Positions 8,917 to 17,921 of a stretch of 64,000 nt of DNA are shown here, one piece after another; the stretch's first letter is position 1; each line of letters begins with the position of its first letter. Under the pieces are notes generated by a model. That model did not search any database. It had not been told where the DNA came from and was given only the letters and a program-made list of their open reading frames with translations. The DNA comes from Caryophanales bacterium (GTDB lineage Bacteria; Bacillota; Bacilli; Exiguobacteriales; Exiguobacteriaceae), in NCBI GenBank assembly GCA_902362975.1, contig CABIYO010000003.1:62001-126000 (forward strand), read 5' to 3'. Position numbers and translations under genes: made by a program.

Positions 8917-9405
8917 ATGCCAACATTTAAAGGGAACAACGTAACATTACAAGGAAATCCAGTGAAGGTAGGGGATCAAGCTCCTGATTTCCGTGTCTTG
9001 ACGACTACATTAGAAGAAGTGACGCTATCGAGTTATCCGGGAAAAAAATTGATCAGTGTCATTCCTTCGATTGATACAGGCGTATGTGATGCACAAACGC
9101 GTGAGTTCAATGAAAAGGCTTCATCTCTCGGTGGTACCGTCTTGACTATATCGAACGACTTGCCATTCGCGCAGCGTCGATGGTGTGCTGCATCCGGGTT
9201 GGACAACGTGGTCACACTCTCAGACCACCGCGACCTCTCGTTCGCAAAAGCATACGGTGTTTTAATTGAAGAAATGCGCCTCCTTGCGCGTTCGGTATTT
9301 GTCGTCGATTCAAATGGCATCGTCCAATATGTACAATATATGGATGAAATGACAGATGAAGTTGATTTCGCAGCGGCTCTTGAGGCGTTCGAACAAGCGA
9401 ATTGA
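8917..9405 (+). CDS. tpx: Thiol peroxidase Tpx (atypical 2-Cys peroxiredoxin)
   Basis: 162 residues, standard length. The peroxidatic cysteine is in [11 protein letters not shown] (about residue 58) and the resolving cysteine in [10 protein letters not shown] (about residue 92), as in the Tpx class. It reduces hydrogen peroxide and alkyl peroxides at the expense of thioredoxin in the cytoplasm. ATG 8917 is preceded by AAAGGGGATG. The order tpx-ytxK-ackA is conserved in Bacillus. Its own promoter lies upstream; a weak hairpin follows. Confidence 0.96.
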   Translation: MPTFKGNNVTLQGNPVKVGDQAPDFRVLTTTLEEVTLSSYPGKKLISVIPSIDTGVCDAQTREFNEKASSLGGTVLTISNDLPFAQRRWCAASGLDNVVTLSDHRDLSFAKAYGVLIEEMRLLARSVFVVDSNGIVQYVQYMDEMTDEVDFAAALEAFEQAN

Positions 9406-9453
9406 TTCGTTTGGCGAAATTGATTAAAATAGCTTACACTAGTACGTGAACCG

Positions 9454-9481
9454 ACCGGTCCTCTCATGGGGGCCGGTTTTG
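9454..9481 (+). terminator. Terminator after tpx
   Basis: ACCGGTCC pairs with GGGCCGGT, followed by TTTTGT. A modest T-run, so some readthrough into ytxK is possible. Confidence 0.55.
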
Positions 9482-9501
9482 TATGGAAAGGATGAACGAA
9501 A

Positions 9502-10395
9502 ATGGAACGTTTTGAACAACTCTACCGTGATTGGAAAAAGGATGCGAAGAAACTAGTCAACGACCTGGATGTATTACCGATCGAGGCACTCGTCCAAGTA
9601 TTTGATCATGTGGACATTGAAAAAGAGAAGATGGACGATGTCCGTAAAGCTGTGAGTTTACTCGTCTTGGAAGAAACGACACAACTTCCTCCGAACAATC
9701 AGCCGACACCGGATGCGGTCAGCCTTTTTATGGGTTATCTAGCTACGAAGCTGCTTAAGGAAAATGCGACGATTCTAGACTTAGGTAGTGGGACAGGTAC
9801 GTTGACGCATGCCATTCTTTCTCAGTTAAAACATGCGACAGCGCAAGCGGTCGAAGTAGATGAACTGTTGCTTCGTCTTTCCTACTCCATTAGTAACTTG
9901 TTAGGAGAACCGGTGTCCTACTTCCATCAAGACGCCCTTGCTCCTTTGTTTGTTGAACCGAGCGACCTTTCCGTTGCTGACTTGCCCATTGGCTATTATC
10001 CAAATGATGAAGTGGCAGCCGGTTACGACATGAAACGAGAAGAAGGACATGCCTATTCGCATTTCCTCTTGATGGAACAGGCGATTCGCCATACGAAACC
10101 AGGAGGGCATGGATTATTTGTCATCCCGAACGATTTGTTTGAACAGGATGACGAAGGGAAATTAAAACAATGGATGGACCGTGAGGCTGTTGTGAAAGGG
10201 GTCATTCAACTTCCGACAACGATGTTCAAAGACGAGCGTTACGCGAAAAGCTTATTGCTTCTTCAAAAAGTAGGAGAAGGCGTTACACGACCGAAACAAG
10301 CGCTATTCGTAGAACTTCCGTCATTCACTGATGTCAGAGCAGTAGCCAATGTCGTGAAACAGATTGACGAGTGGTTCAAAACAACTCAAAAATAA
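9502..10395 (+). CDS. ytxK: Class I SAM-dependent methyltransferase, YtxK family
   Basis: 297 residues resembling N6-adenine DNA methylases of type I restriction systems without a restriction partner. A helical N-terminus is followed by SAM motif I, ILDLGSGTGTLTHAI (about residue 92), an acidic strand (AVEVDELLLR), and the NPPY-like catalytic motif in the altered form DLPIGYYP (about residue 158). It stands between tpx and ackA as in Bacillus, where it is an uncharacterised conserved gene. The altered NPPY motif leaves the methyl acceptor open (DNA, RNA or protein). No restriction or specificity gene is nearby. Confidence 0.87.
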   Translation: MERFEQLYRDWKKDAKKLVNDLDVLPIEALVQVFDHVDIEKEKMDDVRKAVSLLVLEETTQLPPNNQPTPDAVSLFMGYLATKLLKENATILDLGSGTGTLTHAILSQLKHATAQAVEVDELLLRLSYSISNLLGEPVSYFHQDALAPLFVEPSDLSVADLPIGYYPNDEVAAGYDMKREEGHAYSHFLLMEQAIRHTKPGGHGLFVIPNDLFEQDDEGKLKQWMDREAVVKGVIQLPTTMFKDERYAKSLLLLQKVGEGVTRPKQALFVELPSFTDVRAVANVVKQIDEWFKTTQK

Positions 10396-10514
10396 TGGAC
10401 AAAATACTTGAAAAAGGTATGCAAAATCAAGTATCTTCATTATGATACAGTTATCAGTTTTAAATTGAACAGATAAAGATATGCGTTTAAAACGAAAGGT
10501 AAGAGGTGTATGAC

Positions 10515-11726
10515 ATGACGAAAATTATGGCAGTCAATGCGGGTAGTTCATCGCTTAAGTTCCAGTTACTCGAGATGCCGACGGAAGAGTTGCTCGCAGT
10601 CGGACTCGTAGAGCGTGTAGGGAAAGAAGATGCGATTTTTACAATCAAGTACGGGGAAGGACAGAAGTTCAACGTAGTCACACCACTTCACACGCACAAA
10701 GAAGCAGTTGAATTGACGTTGGAGAAGTTGATCGAGTTGGATATCATCCAATCATTCGATGAGATTTCTGGCGTAGGTCACCGTGTGTTACACGGAAAAG
10801 AGTTGTATGCGGATTCGGTCGTCATTGACGATGAAGTCATGAAGAACATCGAGTCGTTCACAGAGCTCGGACCACTTCATATCCCACCGAACTTGACAGG
10901 GATTCGCGCGTTCCAGGAAATTTTACCGAATGTCCCACAAGTAGCGGTATTCGATACGGCGTTCCACCAGTCAATGCCTGAAGAGAATTTCTTGTACAGT
11001 CTTCCTTACGAATACTATACAGAATACGGTATACGTAAATACGGCTTCCACGGAACGAGCCACAAGTATGTCACACAGCGTGCGGCAGAACTTCTCGGTC
11101 GTCCGCTAGAAGACTTGCGTTTGATTTCATGTCACCTCGGTAGTGGTGCATCGATCGCTGCAGTAGCAGGTGGTCGCTCAATCGATACAACGATGGGCTT
11201 CACACCACTTGAAGGAATCACGATGGGAACGCGCTCAGGTTCTTTGGACCCGGCCCTCATCCCGTTCTTGATGCAAAAAACAGGGAAGTCTGCTGAAGAG
11301 GTCTTGAACGTCATGAATAAAGAGTCTGGTGTGTACGGACTTTCTGGTATCTCAAGTGACTTGCGTGACATCGAGCAAGCTGCTGCAGAAGGAAACCATC
11401 GTGCAGAAATTTCATTAAAAATCTTCTCGAACCGTATTCACGGTTACATCGGTCAATATGCGGCTGAAATGAATGGTGTCGACGCCATCATCTTCACTGC
11501 AGGTGTCGGAGAGAACTCGGACGTCATCCGTGAACGCATTCTTCGCGGTCTTGAATTTATGGGTGTCTATTGGGATCCTTCTCTTAACAACGGTGCTCGT
11601 GGGAAAGAGTTGTTCATCAACTACCCACACTCACCAGTTAAAGTCATCATCATCCCGACGAACGAAGAATTGGTCATCGCACGTGACACGGTACGCATCG
11701 CAAATCTTATCGAAACACACGCTTAA
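10515..11726 (+). CDS. ackA: Acetate kinase
   Basis: 403 residues; converts acetyl phosphate and ADP to acetate and ATP in overflow metabolism. Shows the N-terminal phosphate motif [17 protein letters not shown], the [12 protein letters not shown] block with the active-site His, [11 protein letters not shown], and the C-terminal [10 protein letters not shown]. The ATG at 10515 follows AAGAGGTG; an in-frame GTG nine bases earlier lies inside that ribosome site. No intact cre site is visible upstream, only a degenerate one, although Bacillus ackA is activated by CcpA. Strong terminator downstream. Confidence 0.97.
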   Translation: MTKIMAVNAGSSSLKFQLLEMPTEELLAVGLVERVGKEDAIFTIKYGEGQKFNVVTPLHTHKEAVELTLEKLIELDIIQSFDEISGVGHRVLHGKELYADSVVIDDEVMKNIESFTELGPLHIPPNLTGIRAFQEILPNVPQVAVFDTAFHQSMPEENFLYSLPYEYYTEYGIRKYGFHGTSHKYVTQRAAELLGRPLEDLRLISCHLGSGASIAAVAGGRSIDTTMGFTPLEGITMGTRSGSLDPALIPFLMQKTGKSAEEVLNVMNKESGVYGLSGISSDLRDIEQAAAEGNHRAEISLKIFSNRIHGYIGQYAAEMNGVDAIIFTAGVGENSDVIRERILRGLEFMGVYWDPSLNNGARGKELFINYPHSPVKVIIIPTNEELVIARDTVRIANLIETHA

Positions 11727-11735
11727 TACGAAACG

Positions 11736-11767
11736 AACCCACGTTATTTCATGTAACGTGGGTTTTT
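11736..11767 (+). terminator. Terminator of ackA
   Basis: AACCCACGTTA pairs with TAACGTGGGTT, followed by a T-run. Confidence 0.88.
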
Positions 11768-11853
11768 ATGAGCCTTTTTGACTAATGTGAAGAAGGTGCA
11801 GTAGGACCATAGTTTTCCTCTTTGTAATATTCGAAGCTTGTTTAACATCGTTT

Positions 11854-11984
11854 TGCAATGTTTACGTCATGAATTAACCATATATTGGGTGTGGATTTAT
11901 GAAAATGTCTCTTGTTCGATTCAATCCTCTAATCTAACACGATAAATCATTAGTTTTGACATCGATTTGTAATGTTCGTGTCAC
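11854..11984 (+). promoter_or_regulatory. Two WalR (YycF)-like boxes before the 3D-domain wall gene
   Basis: TGTAAT-GTTCG-TGTCAC at 11968-11984 fits the WalR consensus TGTWAH-N5-TGTWAH with one mismatch (TGTCAC). A weaker copy, TGCAAT-GTTTA-CGTCAT, lies at 11854-11870. Both sit in a longer imperfect direct repeat beginning CATCG(T/A)TTTG. WalR controls wall hydrolases in Firmicutes, including the 3D protein YocH, so the context fits. Confidence 0.5.
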
Positions 11985-12014
11985 TCAAATGAACAGGAAG
12001 TGTAACGGCACTGA

Positions 12015-12057
12015 CCGATATTTCGTCATATAGTTATTTGGACGAAATGTTCATCGG
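12015..12057 (+). repeat. Inverted repeat in the 5' region of the 3D-domain gene
   Basis: ATTTCGTC (12020-12027) and GACGAAAT (12041-12048) form arms that extend outward to CCGAT and ATCGG across a four-base bulge. There is no T-run, so this is a leader hairpin or an operator rather than a terminator. The rest of 11768-12130 shows no coding potential. Confidence 0.5.
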
Positions 12058-12130
12058 AAGTGAAGAGTCACCTAGATAAAGGATGACACGAAATCGAAGA
12101 CAAATTGACGAAGAGAGGACGAATAAACGT

Positions 12131-12733
12131 ATGTTGAAAAAAATCATGACGCTCTTACTTCTCGCCATCGCCGTATTTGCATTTGCTCTACCGACTTCAC
12201 CAGTAGAAGCAGCTACTAAAAAAGTTTATGTTGCGACAAAGTCAGGTTCGAAGATGGTTTATGCGGAAGGGAAATCAAATGCACGAGTGATTGGGAAGAT
12301 GACAGCGAGTGATCGTCTTCAACGTACAGGTTCTCAAGGTGCTTGGATTCGTGTGAACTATAAAGGGAAGGCCGGATGGGTCCCTACAAAGAACTTACGT
12401 ACGGTAAGTGCTCCAAAACCGCTCAAATCAGCAAGCGTGAAAACATATAAGATGAAAGCATCGGCATATACACCGTATTGCAAGGGATGTTCAGGTAAGA
12501 CAGCACTTGGTTGGAATGTTCGTACTCAAAAGCGCAATGTCATCGCGGTAGACCCGCGTGTCATCCCGCTCGGAACAAAAGTACAAGTATACGTAGGGAG
12601 CAAGTTGTTAGGTACCTACACGGCAGCTGATACAGGCGGCGCCATCAAAGGGAATAAAATCGACATCTTAATGTATTCACATAGTGCGGCGATTCAATTT
12701 GGTCGCAAAACGGTTACGGTCAAGGTGTTGTAA
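12131..12733 (+). CDS. Secreted SH3 / 3D-domain cell-wall protein (YocH/YabE-type)
   Basis: 200 residues with a Sec signal peptide (KK, then a hydrophobic core LLLLAIAVFAFALP, cleavage near VEAA). A bacterial SH3 domain (about residues 30-90; WIRVNYKGKAGWVPTKNL) is followed by a C-terminal 3D domain whose conserved aspartates lie in VIAVDPRVIPLG, AADTGGAIKGNKIDIL. The 3D fold resembles lytic transglycosylase MltA, so it probably acts on peptidoglycan outside the cell. ATG 12131 is used because the frame further upstream would put residues before a clean signal peptide; GAGAGGA lies before it. WalR-like boxes upstream agree with a wall-remodelling role. Confidence 0.87.
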   Translation: MLKKIMTLLLLAIAVFAFALPTSPVEAATKKVYVATKSGSKMVYAEGKSNARVIGKMTASDRLQRTGSQGAWIRVNYKGKAGWVPTKNLRTVSAPKPLKSASVKTYKMKASAYTPYCKGCSGKTALGWNVRTQKRNVIAVDPRVIPLGTKVQVYVGSKLLGTYTAADTGGAIKGNKIDILMYSHSAAIQFGRKTVTVKVL

Positions 12734-12741
12734 TGCATAAG

Positions 12742-12773
12742 AAAGGGTCTTGCGATTGCGCAAGACCCTTTTT
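12742..12773. terminator. Terminator between the 3D-domain gene and the stress-protein gene
   Basis: AAAGGGTCTTGCG pairs with CGCAAGACCCTTT, then T-run. Confidence 0.88.
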
Positions 12774-12786
12774 GATGGATGAATGA

Positions 12787-13224
12787 TTATTGACGAACAA
12801 TGAGGACGTCACATTTAGCATAACGGACGATGCTTTCAGAGACGCTTCCGATAAAGAAACGTTCTACAGCGTTTAAACCTGTCGCGCCACAAATAATAAG
12901 ATCAATATCATGATTAGGCGCAATCTTTTTCGCAATCGTCACTTTCGGTGAGCCGTATTCGATCACCGTCTCGACTTCTTTTACGCCACGCTCTTTCGCG
13001 CGATTGACATAGTCTTCAAGCAATTCTTTCGCATATGTCTCGGCGCGTTCTGTGATTGTCCGATCGTACGCTTCTACAGTCGCAAACGTCCGCGTATCAA
13101 TCACATGACCGACGTACAGTTTTCCTTCGTTGCGAATCGCGACATCGATTGCTGTTTCGAATGCACGTTCTGCCTCTTTAGAGCCGTCAACGGCAGATAA
13201 AATGCGTTTGTATACAATTGCCAT
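12787..13224 (-). CDS. Universal stress protein, UspA family
   Basis: 145 residues, single Usp domain. Starts MAIVYKRILSAVDGSKEAER and carries the ATP-binding signature GATGLNAVERFFIGSVSESI (G-x2-G-x9-G-S type) near the C-terminus, so it probably binds ATP. The start is at 13224, with a moderate AAAGG ribosome site; an in-frame start further upstream adds residues not seen in the family. A TATACT -10 (minus strand, 13272-13277) lies upstream. Listeria has a Usp gene next to ackA, which fits. Precise role unknown. Confidence 0.92.
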   Translation of the reverse strand: MAIVYKRILSAVDGSKEAERAFETAIDVAIRNEGKLYVGHVIDTRTFATVEAYDRTITERAETYAKELLEDYVNRAKERGVKEVETVIEYGSPKVTIAKKIAPNHDIDLIICGATGLNAVERFFIGSVSESIVRYAKCDVLIVRQ

Positions 13225-13409
13225 GTAAATCCCAACCTTTCGCTCGAAATATACGTTCAGCTTACATATATAGTATACCACTTCTTTCGGTTTTCACGCT
13301 TTTTCGCCATGAAAATGAATGGATTTTTTCATGGCGATGTTCACGACATGTCCAAGTTTGGAATTCGTGTGAAAGAACGGGTAAAATAAAAGGCGGAGGA
13401 GGTAGGACG

Positions 13410-14135
13410 ATGAAACATGTATTGATTACATCTGGAGCCAAAGGGATTGGACGCGTCGTGACGGAGCGTCTGTTACAAGAAGGATGGCACGTTAGCATTT
13501 TGCAACGGAATCCAATCGACTGGGAACATGAGCGGATACATATGATCAAGGCCGGATTGACGGACCGCGAACAACTGCTCTCGGCCTATGAGAAAGCGGT
13601 CGAACGGTTTGGTGAACCGGACGCTTTGATTTTAAATGCAGGTCCATATATCTTTGAGCGGAAACCGCTCGTCGAATTGACGAACGACGAGTGGGACGAA
13701 GTACTCACTGGCAACCTGTCCGCCTCATTTTGGTTAATGCGTCGTGCGCTTCCTTCCATGCGCTCGAATCGATTTGGGCGTATTATCTCGTATGGGTTTC
13801 CGGAAAGTGGGACGGCGCCTGGCTGGATCCATCGTTCTGCGTTTGCCGCTGCAAAGACGGGACTCGTCAGTTTGACAAAATCGGTCGCATTGGAAGAGGC
13901 CCCGTTCGGGATTACGGCGAACATGGTTAACCCGGGCAATATCGTCGGCTCGCAAAAGGAGATGCGCATTGAGACAGCGGAGGCAGATGAAGGCACTCCG
14001 GTCGGTCGACACGGGACAGGAGAAGATATCGCGCGTTTGATTTCGTTCTTATTACAAGAAGACTCGGACATGATCACAGGAGCCATCATCGATGTGACAG
14101 GTGGCGTCAACGTCGTCCATCAATATCGGAAGTGA
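13410..14135 (+). CDS. SDR-family oxidoreductase-like protein lacking the catalytic tyrosine
   Basis: 241 residues with a Rossmann fold: nucleotide motif TSGAKGIGR (about residue 7), NAG at LILNAGPY (about residue 76), Asn102, Ser127 in RIISYG, and Lys149. The active-site tyrosine of the YxxxK motif is replaced by Phe145 (SAFAAAK); no other Tyr can supply a Y-x6-K arrangement. It may therefore be a non-catalytic or divergent SDR. The ATG at 13410 follows GGAGGAGG. A phosphoesterase gene starts ten bases after its stop, so the two are probably one operon. Function unknown. Confidence 0.85.
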   Translation: MKHVLITSGAKGIGRVVTERLLQEGWHVSILQRNPIDWEHERIHMIKAGLTDREQLLSAYEKAVERFGEPDALILNAGPYIFERKPLVELTNDEWDEVLTGNLSASFWLMRRALPSMRSNRFGRIISYGFPESGTAPGWIHRSAFAAAKTGLVSLTKSVALEEAPFGITANMVNPGNIVGSQKEMRIETAEADEGTPVGRHGTGEDIARLISFLLQEDSDMITGAIIDVTGGVNVVHQYRK

Positions 14136-14145
14136 GGGGAACACG

Positions 14146-14868
14146 ATGAAGATTGGAGTGGTCACGGACATTCATGGAAATCTCGAAGCGTTGGAGGCTG
14201 CGCTCCAAGTCATGGATACAGAGCGGGTCGACGTCATTTGGTCACTTGGTGACATGATTGCGATGGGACCGGACTCCAATGCGGTCATGGAGCGATTGCT
14301 AGAACGGGGCGCACATATGATTTCTGGGAATCATGATGAGGCCGTCCTTTCCCTTTTGGCTGGACACGGTCATCCAGAAAGTTATGCACATACGCGCCCC
14401 CACCATGAGTGGGTCGCGCGTCAATTGGAGACTCGATATGCGGATGTCCTCGAATCTCTTCCACGAACGATGTCCGTCGAAATGGCTGGCGAAACGGTGT
14501 TCGGCATTCATTATCATATCCCGACCGAACGACACCATGCCACAATCTTCGAGGAACCGTTTCACGAGATTCTCGAACCGACGCTGGAAAATATGCAACG
14601 ATTATATGGGACATATGAAGGAGAAATCGTGTTATTCGGACATCACCATTCCATCCACTTGTTTGAAGATGACAGGAAACGCTACGTCAATCCTGGTGCG
14701 CTCGGGGTGGCGAAAGATGAGCTGGCTCGCTTTGCCATATTATCTGAAGGAGAAACCGGTATTGACCTTGAACTGAAGGCGGTCCCATATGACAAGCGTG
14801 CCTTTTTAGAGAAGATGGAACGTTATGACGTACCTCAACGGGATGTCATGCTGCGCTTGTTCTATTAA
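14146..14868 (+). CDS. Metallophosphoesterase (calcineurin-like)
   Basis: 240 residues. Metal ligands are in the standard order: DIHGN near residue 8, GDM (about residue 39), GNHDE (about residue 65), HYH (about 124) and GHHHSIHLF (about 168). The family hydrolyses phosphomono- or diesters such as cyclic nucleotides; the substrate cannot be told. It begins ten bases after the SDR stop with GAGGGGA as ribosome site, which suggests co-translation. A strong bidirectional terminator follows. Confidence 0.9.
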   Translation: MKIGVVTDIHGNLEALEAALQVMDTERVDVIWSLGDMIAMGPDSNAVMERLLERGAHMISGNHDEAVLSLLAGHGHPESYAHTRPHHEWVARQLETRYADVLESLPRTMSVEMAGETVFGIHYHIPTERHHATIFEEPFHEILEPTLENMQRLYGTYEGEIVLFGHHHSIHLFEDDRKRYVNPGALGVAKDELARFAILSEGETGIDLELKAVPYDKRAFLEKMERYDVPQRDVMLRLFY

Positions 14869-14876
14869 GTAAGCTA

Positions 14877-14917
14877 TGTAAAAAGTGCGATCCTTGGTAA
14901 TGGATCGCACTTTTTGT
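14877..14917. terminator. Bidirectional terminator
   Basis: AAAAAGTGCGATCC pairs with GGATCGCACTTTTT, between the convergent phosphoesterase and M24 peptidase genes. Confidence 0.9.
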
Positions 14918-16014
14918 CATTCTATCTCTTGAAGTGTTTTCGGATAACTCGTCAATGTGATAGGACCACTTTCTGTCATAACGAGATCATCTTCGATACG
15001 GACTCCGCCGACTCCTGGTAAATAGATACCCGGTTCGACTGTCAACGTCATCCCGACTTGGGCGGTCATGTCATTATTCGCTGCCATCGAGGGATGTTCG
15101 TGTACTTCGATTCCAATTCCGTGACCGATCCGGTGGGGGAAGTATTCACCATATCCTGCAGACGTGATGACTTGTCGTGCGGCGATATCGATTGCGCCAA
15201 GTGTCGTCCCGACGTTCGCCATCTCGATTGCGGCTTCCTCCGCTTTGAGAACCGTGTCGTAAATCTCACGTTGTTTGCGACTCGCCTCACCGAAGACGAC
15301 CGTTCGTGTGATGTCTGAACAATATCCCTGCCAGACGACGCCGAGGTCGAACAAGGCGAAATCGCCTTTTTTCAGACGGTTGTTGCCTGGGACACCGTGA
15401 GGGTCTGCACTATTCTCGCCGAACAAGACAAGTGTGTCGAACGACATTTCACGGACACCTTGCTGTTTCATGGCGTATTCAATTTCCGCGATGACCTCGA
15501 GTTCAGTCACGCCTTCACGGAGGGAGCGGATCCCGGCTTCGATGGCCATATCTGCCAATTCGGCGGCCCGCTGCATGATTCGGATTTCGTCCGGTGATTT
15601 GATCATACGTAACGTTTGGAGCTCGTCTGTCAAATCGATAATGGACAGACCGGCAAAACCGGCACGAAGATGCTCGACTCGATTGAATGTCAAATGTTCC
15701 CCTTCGATACCGATTCGTTCAGGAACGATTTGGTTGTCGAGGAATAACTTGACGATTTTGTCCCATGGATTTTCGTGGTCCATATACGTCACGATTTCAC
15801 CTGACCAGTCACTCGCTTCGACAATCCCTTTTTCAAGTGCTGGGCAGATGAGGGCAGTTGTGCCGTTTTTCAAAATTAAAATGGCGATCAATCGCTCGTG
15901 TGCTTCCGCGTATACACCCGAGAAATAAAACACGGATGCTTTCGATGTGATGAATGCTGCATCTAACCCTTTTGTCGCTAGAGATTGTGCAATTTGATTG
16001 GTGCGTTGATTCAA
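14917..16014 (-). CDS. Xaa-Pro dipeptidase/aminopeptidase, M24B family
   Basis: 365 residues. A creatinase-like N-terminal domain is followed by the pita-bread catalytic domain. Its five metal ligands are visible: two Asp in FDLGVVWQGYCSDITR, His in HRIGHGIGIEVHEHP, Glu in LTVEPGIYLPG and Glu in GGVRIEDDL. It removes residues next to proline from peptides in the cytoplasm. The start is TTG at 16014: GGAGGG lies seven bases upstream, and the ATG before it runs straight into a stop. Listeria and Bacillus have an equivalent gene at this place. Confidence 0.92.
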   Translation of the reverse strand: MNQRTNQIAQSLATKGLDAAFITSKASVFYFSGVYAEAHERLIAILILKNGTTALICPALEKGIVEASDWSGEIVTYMDHENPWDKIVKLFLDNQIVPERIGIEGEHLTFNRVEHLRAGFAGLSIIDLTDELQTLRMIKSPDEIRIMQRAAELADMAIEAGIRSLREGVTELEVIAEIEYAMKQQGVREMSFDTLVLFGENSADPHGVPGNNRLKKGDFALFDLGVVWQGYCSDITRTVVFGEASRKQREIYDTVLKAEEAAIEMANVGTTLGAIDIAARQVITSAGYGEYFPHRIGHGIGIEVHEHPSMAANNDMTAQVGMTLTVEPGIYLPGVGGVRIEDDLVMTESGPITLTSYPKTLQEIE

Positions 16015-16110
16015 GTCATATCCCTCCCCTTCTACCTCTTACGTTGAATACTCGTCTATTATAGCTGTTTCGAAAACAGAAAGGAAATGTTGCAATTTGA
16101 TTGGTACAGT

Positions 16111-16139
16111 TTGAACTAGTTTGACTGATACAGTATACT
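16111..16139 (+). promoter_or_regulatory. SigA-type promoter of ytoI
   Basis: TTGAAC (16111-16116), 17-base spacer, TATACT (16134-16139). Confidence 0.75.
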
Positions 16140-16179
16140 GAATAGGGTAGAAAAAGTATTGAGAGAAGGGACTCCGCGT

Positions 16180-17490
16180 ATGACCACAAAACATGAACAG
16201 ATCATAGCACATATCGAGTCACTCGATGTTGGGTCAAAAATTTCGGTCCGCCAAATCGCCAAAGAGTTGGCTGTATCAGAAGGTACGGCTTATCGGGCCA
16301 TCAAAGAAGCTGAGAACCTAGGTTTCGTCTCTACCATTGAACGGGTAGGGACGATTCGGATCAAGCGAAAACATAAAGAAAATATTGAAAAGCTGACATT
16401 CGCCGAGGTCGTCAATATCGTCGATGGTCAGGTGTTGGGTGGACGTAACGGTCTCCATAAGACGCTATCGAAATTTGTAATCGGTGCTATGAAGCTCGAG
16501 GCGATGATGCGATATATCGATGTCGATTCACTCGTCATCATCGGGAACCGTGAGAAGGCGCATGAACTCGTCTTACAATCAGGTGGGGCTGTATTGATCA
16601 CAGGGGGATTCGATACAACGGATGAAGTGAAACGGATGGCAGATAAGTATGATATGCCTGTCATTTCTACGTCCTACGACAGTTTTACCGTCGCGACGAT
16701 GATCAACCGAGCCATCTATGACCGTCTAATCAAAAAAGAGATTTTACTCGTCTCGGATATTGTCATCCCGCTCCACGATACGTTCTATCTGAAGTCAGAT
16801 GACACGGTGAAACGTTGGCATGAGCTGAATGAACGGACGAAACATAATCGCTATCCTGTCATCGATGAACAGATGAAAGTGGTCGGTGTGATCACGGCAA
16901 AGGATGTCATCAATAAATCACATGACTATGAAATCGAGAAGGTCATGACCAAAAGTCCGATCACGGTAGGCGTACAAACGAGTGTCACCAATGCGGCACA
17001 CCAAATGGTATGGGAAGGAATCGAGATGCTACCTGTCGTCGATAACTACGGACGTCTACTTGGGATTATTAGCCGTCAAGATGTGTTGAAGGCGTTGCAA
17101 CTGGCGAACCGTCAACCGCAAGTCGGTGAGACGTTCGATAACATGATCACGAACCAACTGAAAGAAGACCCTACATCGAACGGGACGGCATTCACGGTTG
17201 AAGTGGCACCACAGATGACGAGTCATATGGGGACCGCCTCATCTGGCGTGTTGACGACGTTGTTGGTCGAAGGGGCGACGCGAAGTCTGCGTCATATGAA
17301 AAAAGGCGACCTCGTGGTCGAGAATATCACCGTCTATTTCATGAAACCGATTCAAATTGAAAGTCAGATTCGAGTGTCGGCCAATGTCTTCGACCTCGGT
17401 CGGAAGTTCGGGAAAGTGGATGTGGAGATGACCCAAGGGACACAACTTGTCGCCAAGGCGCTCGTCACGGCACAACTCATCGACCGGTAA
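16180..17490 (+). CDS. ytoI: HTH/DRTGG/CBS/hotdog regulatory protein YtoI
   Basis: 436 residues in four parts. These are an N-terminal winged helix (about 1-65; ISVRQIAKELAVSEGTAYRA), a DRTGG domain (about 75-180; ends VLITGGF), a CBS pair (about 190-310; VVGVITAKDV and LLGIISRQDVL), and a C-terminal hotdog/thioesterase-like domain (about 320-436). CBS pairs bind adenine nucleotides, so it is probably a nucleotide-sensing regulator; its targets are unknown. ATG 16180 with GAGAAGGGA is preferred over the TTG 21 bases earlier. Conserved next to ytpI and nrnA. Confidence 0.9.
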   Translation: MTTKHEQIIAHIESLDVGSKISVRQIAKELAVSEGTAYRAIKEAENLGFVSTIERVGTIRIKRKHKENIEKLTFAEVVNIVDGQVLGGRNGLHKTLSKFVIGAMKLEAMMRYIDVDSLVIIGNREKAHELVLQSGGAVLITGGFDTTDEVKRMADKYDMPVISTSYDSFTVATMINRAIYDRLIKKEILLVSDIVIPLHDTFYLKSDDTVKRWHELNERTKHNRYPVIDEQMKVVGVITAKDVINKSHDYEIEKVMTKSPITVGVQTSVTNAAHQMVWEGIEMLPVVDNYGRLLGIISRQDVLKALQLANRQPQVGETFDNMITNQLKEDPTSNGTAFTVEVAPQMTSHMGTASSGVLTTLLVEGATRSLRHMKKGDLVVENITVYFMKPIQIESQIRVSANVFDLGRKFGKVDVEMTQGTQLVAKALVTAQLIDR

Positions 17491-17493
17491 CGA

Positions 17494-17531
17494 AAAGAGC
17501 ACCTGCTACGCACTGTAGCGGGTGCTCTGTT
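17494..17531. terminator. Terminator between ytoI and ytpI
   Basis: AGAGCACCTGCTAC pairs with GTAGCGGGTGCTCT (with a G-U pair), followed by GTTT. Confidence 0.8.
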
Positions 17532-17846
17532 TCATGATGGCATATTCATTGGTTCTTCTGCGGCGAGTGGGTAAATTTTGCGGTAACGGATAAATCCGAC
17601 AACGGCATTCCCTAGACCGACGACTAACATGACGATGCTGACAATCCAACCGACAGTTGAATTCAGACCGAATCCCCCGACCATTTGGTTCACAGCGAAC
17701 AGTACGAGGAATAAGCTTAACCAGATCAACGCTTGCGTGTTGAACAACGCTTTACGGTTTGGCGTCTTTGTCAAAAAAGCGCGGCGCTTAAAGACAAGGT
17801 ACGCACCGAGCGCGAACAAAATGAGTCCAATCATGACAAGTTGCAA
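17532..17846 (-). CDS. ytpI: YtpI-like membrane protein
   Basis: 104 residues with three predicted membrane helices (about 3-20, 38-58 and 65-88) and a short polar tail. The start is taken as TTG 17846, which has AAAGGGG nine bases upstream; the next ATG is too far from that site. Location between ytoI and nrnA matches ytpI of Bacillus. It is inserted convergent to ytoI and divergent from nrnA. Function unknown. Confidence 0.8.
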   Translation of the reverse strand: MQLVMIGLILFALGAYLVFKRRAFLTKTPNRKALFNTQALIWLSLFLVLFAVNQMVGGFGLNSTVGWIVSIVMLVVGLGNAVVGFIRYRKIYPLAAEEPMNMPS

Positions 17847-17921
17847 GTGAAGGAACCCCTTTCTATCTCGTAATCTGTTATCATCATACCATAATAGTGT
17901 GTAGGAAAGTGAGGAATCATC

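Noticed and set aside
10396..10514. A cre site upstream of ackA
   Set aside because: The best candidate (TGAAAAAGGTATGC) misses core positions of the consensus, so I do not call it, although Bacillus has one here.
13586..14110. A 174-residue open frame opposite the SDR gene
   Set aside because: The sense strand encodes a full Rossmann protein with operon spacing; the antisense product has no recognisable motif.
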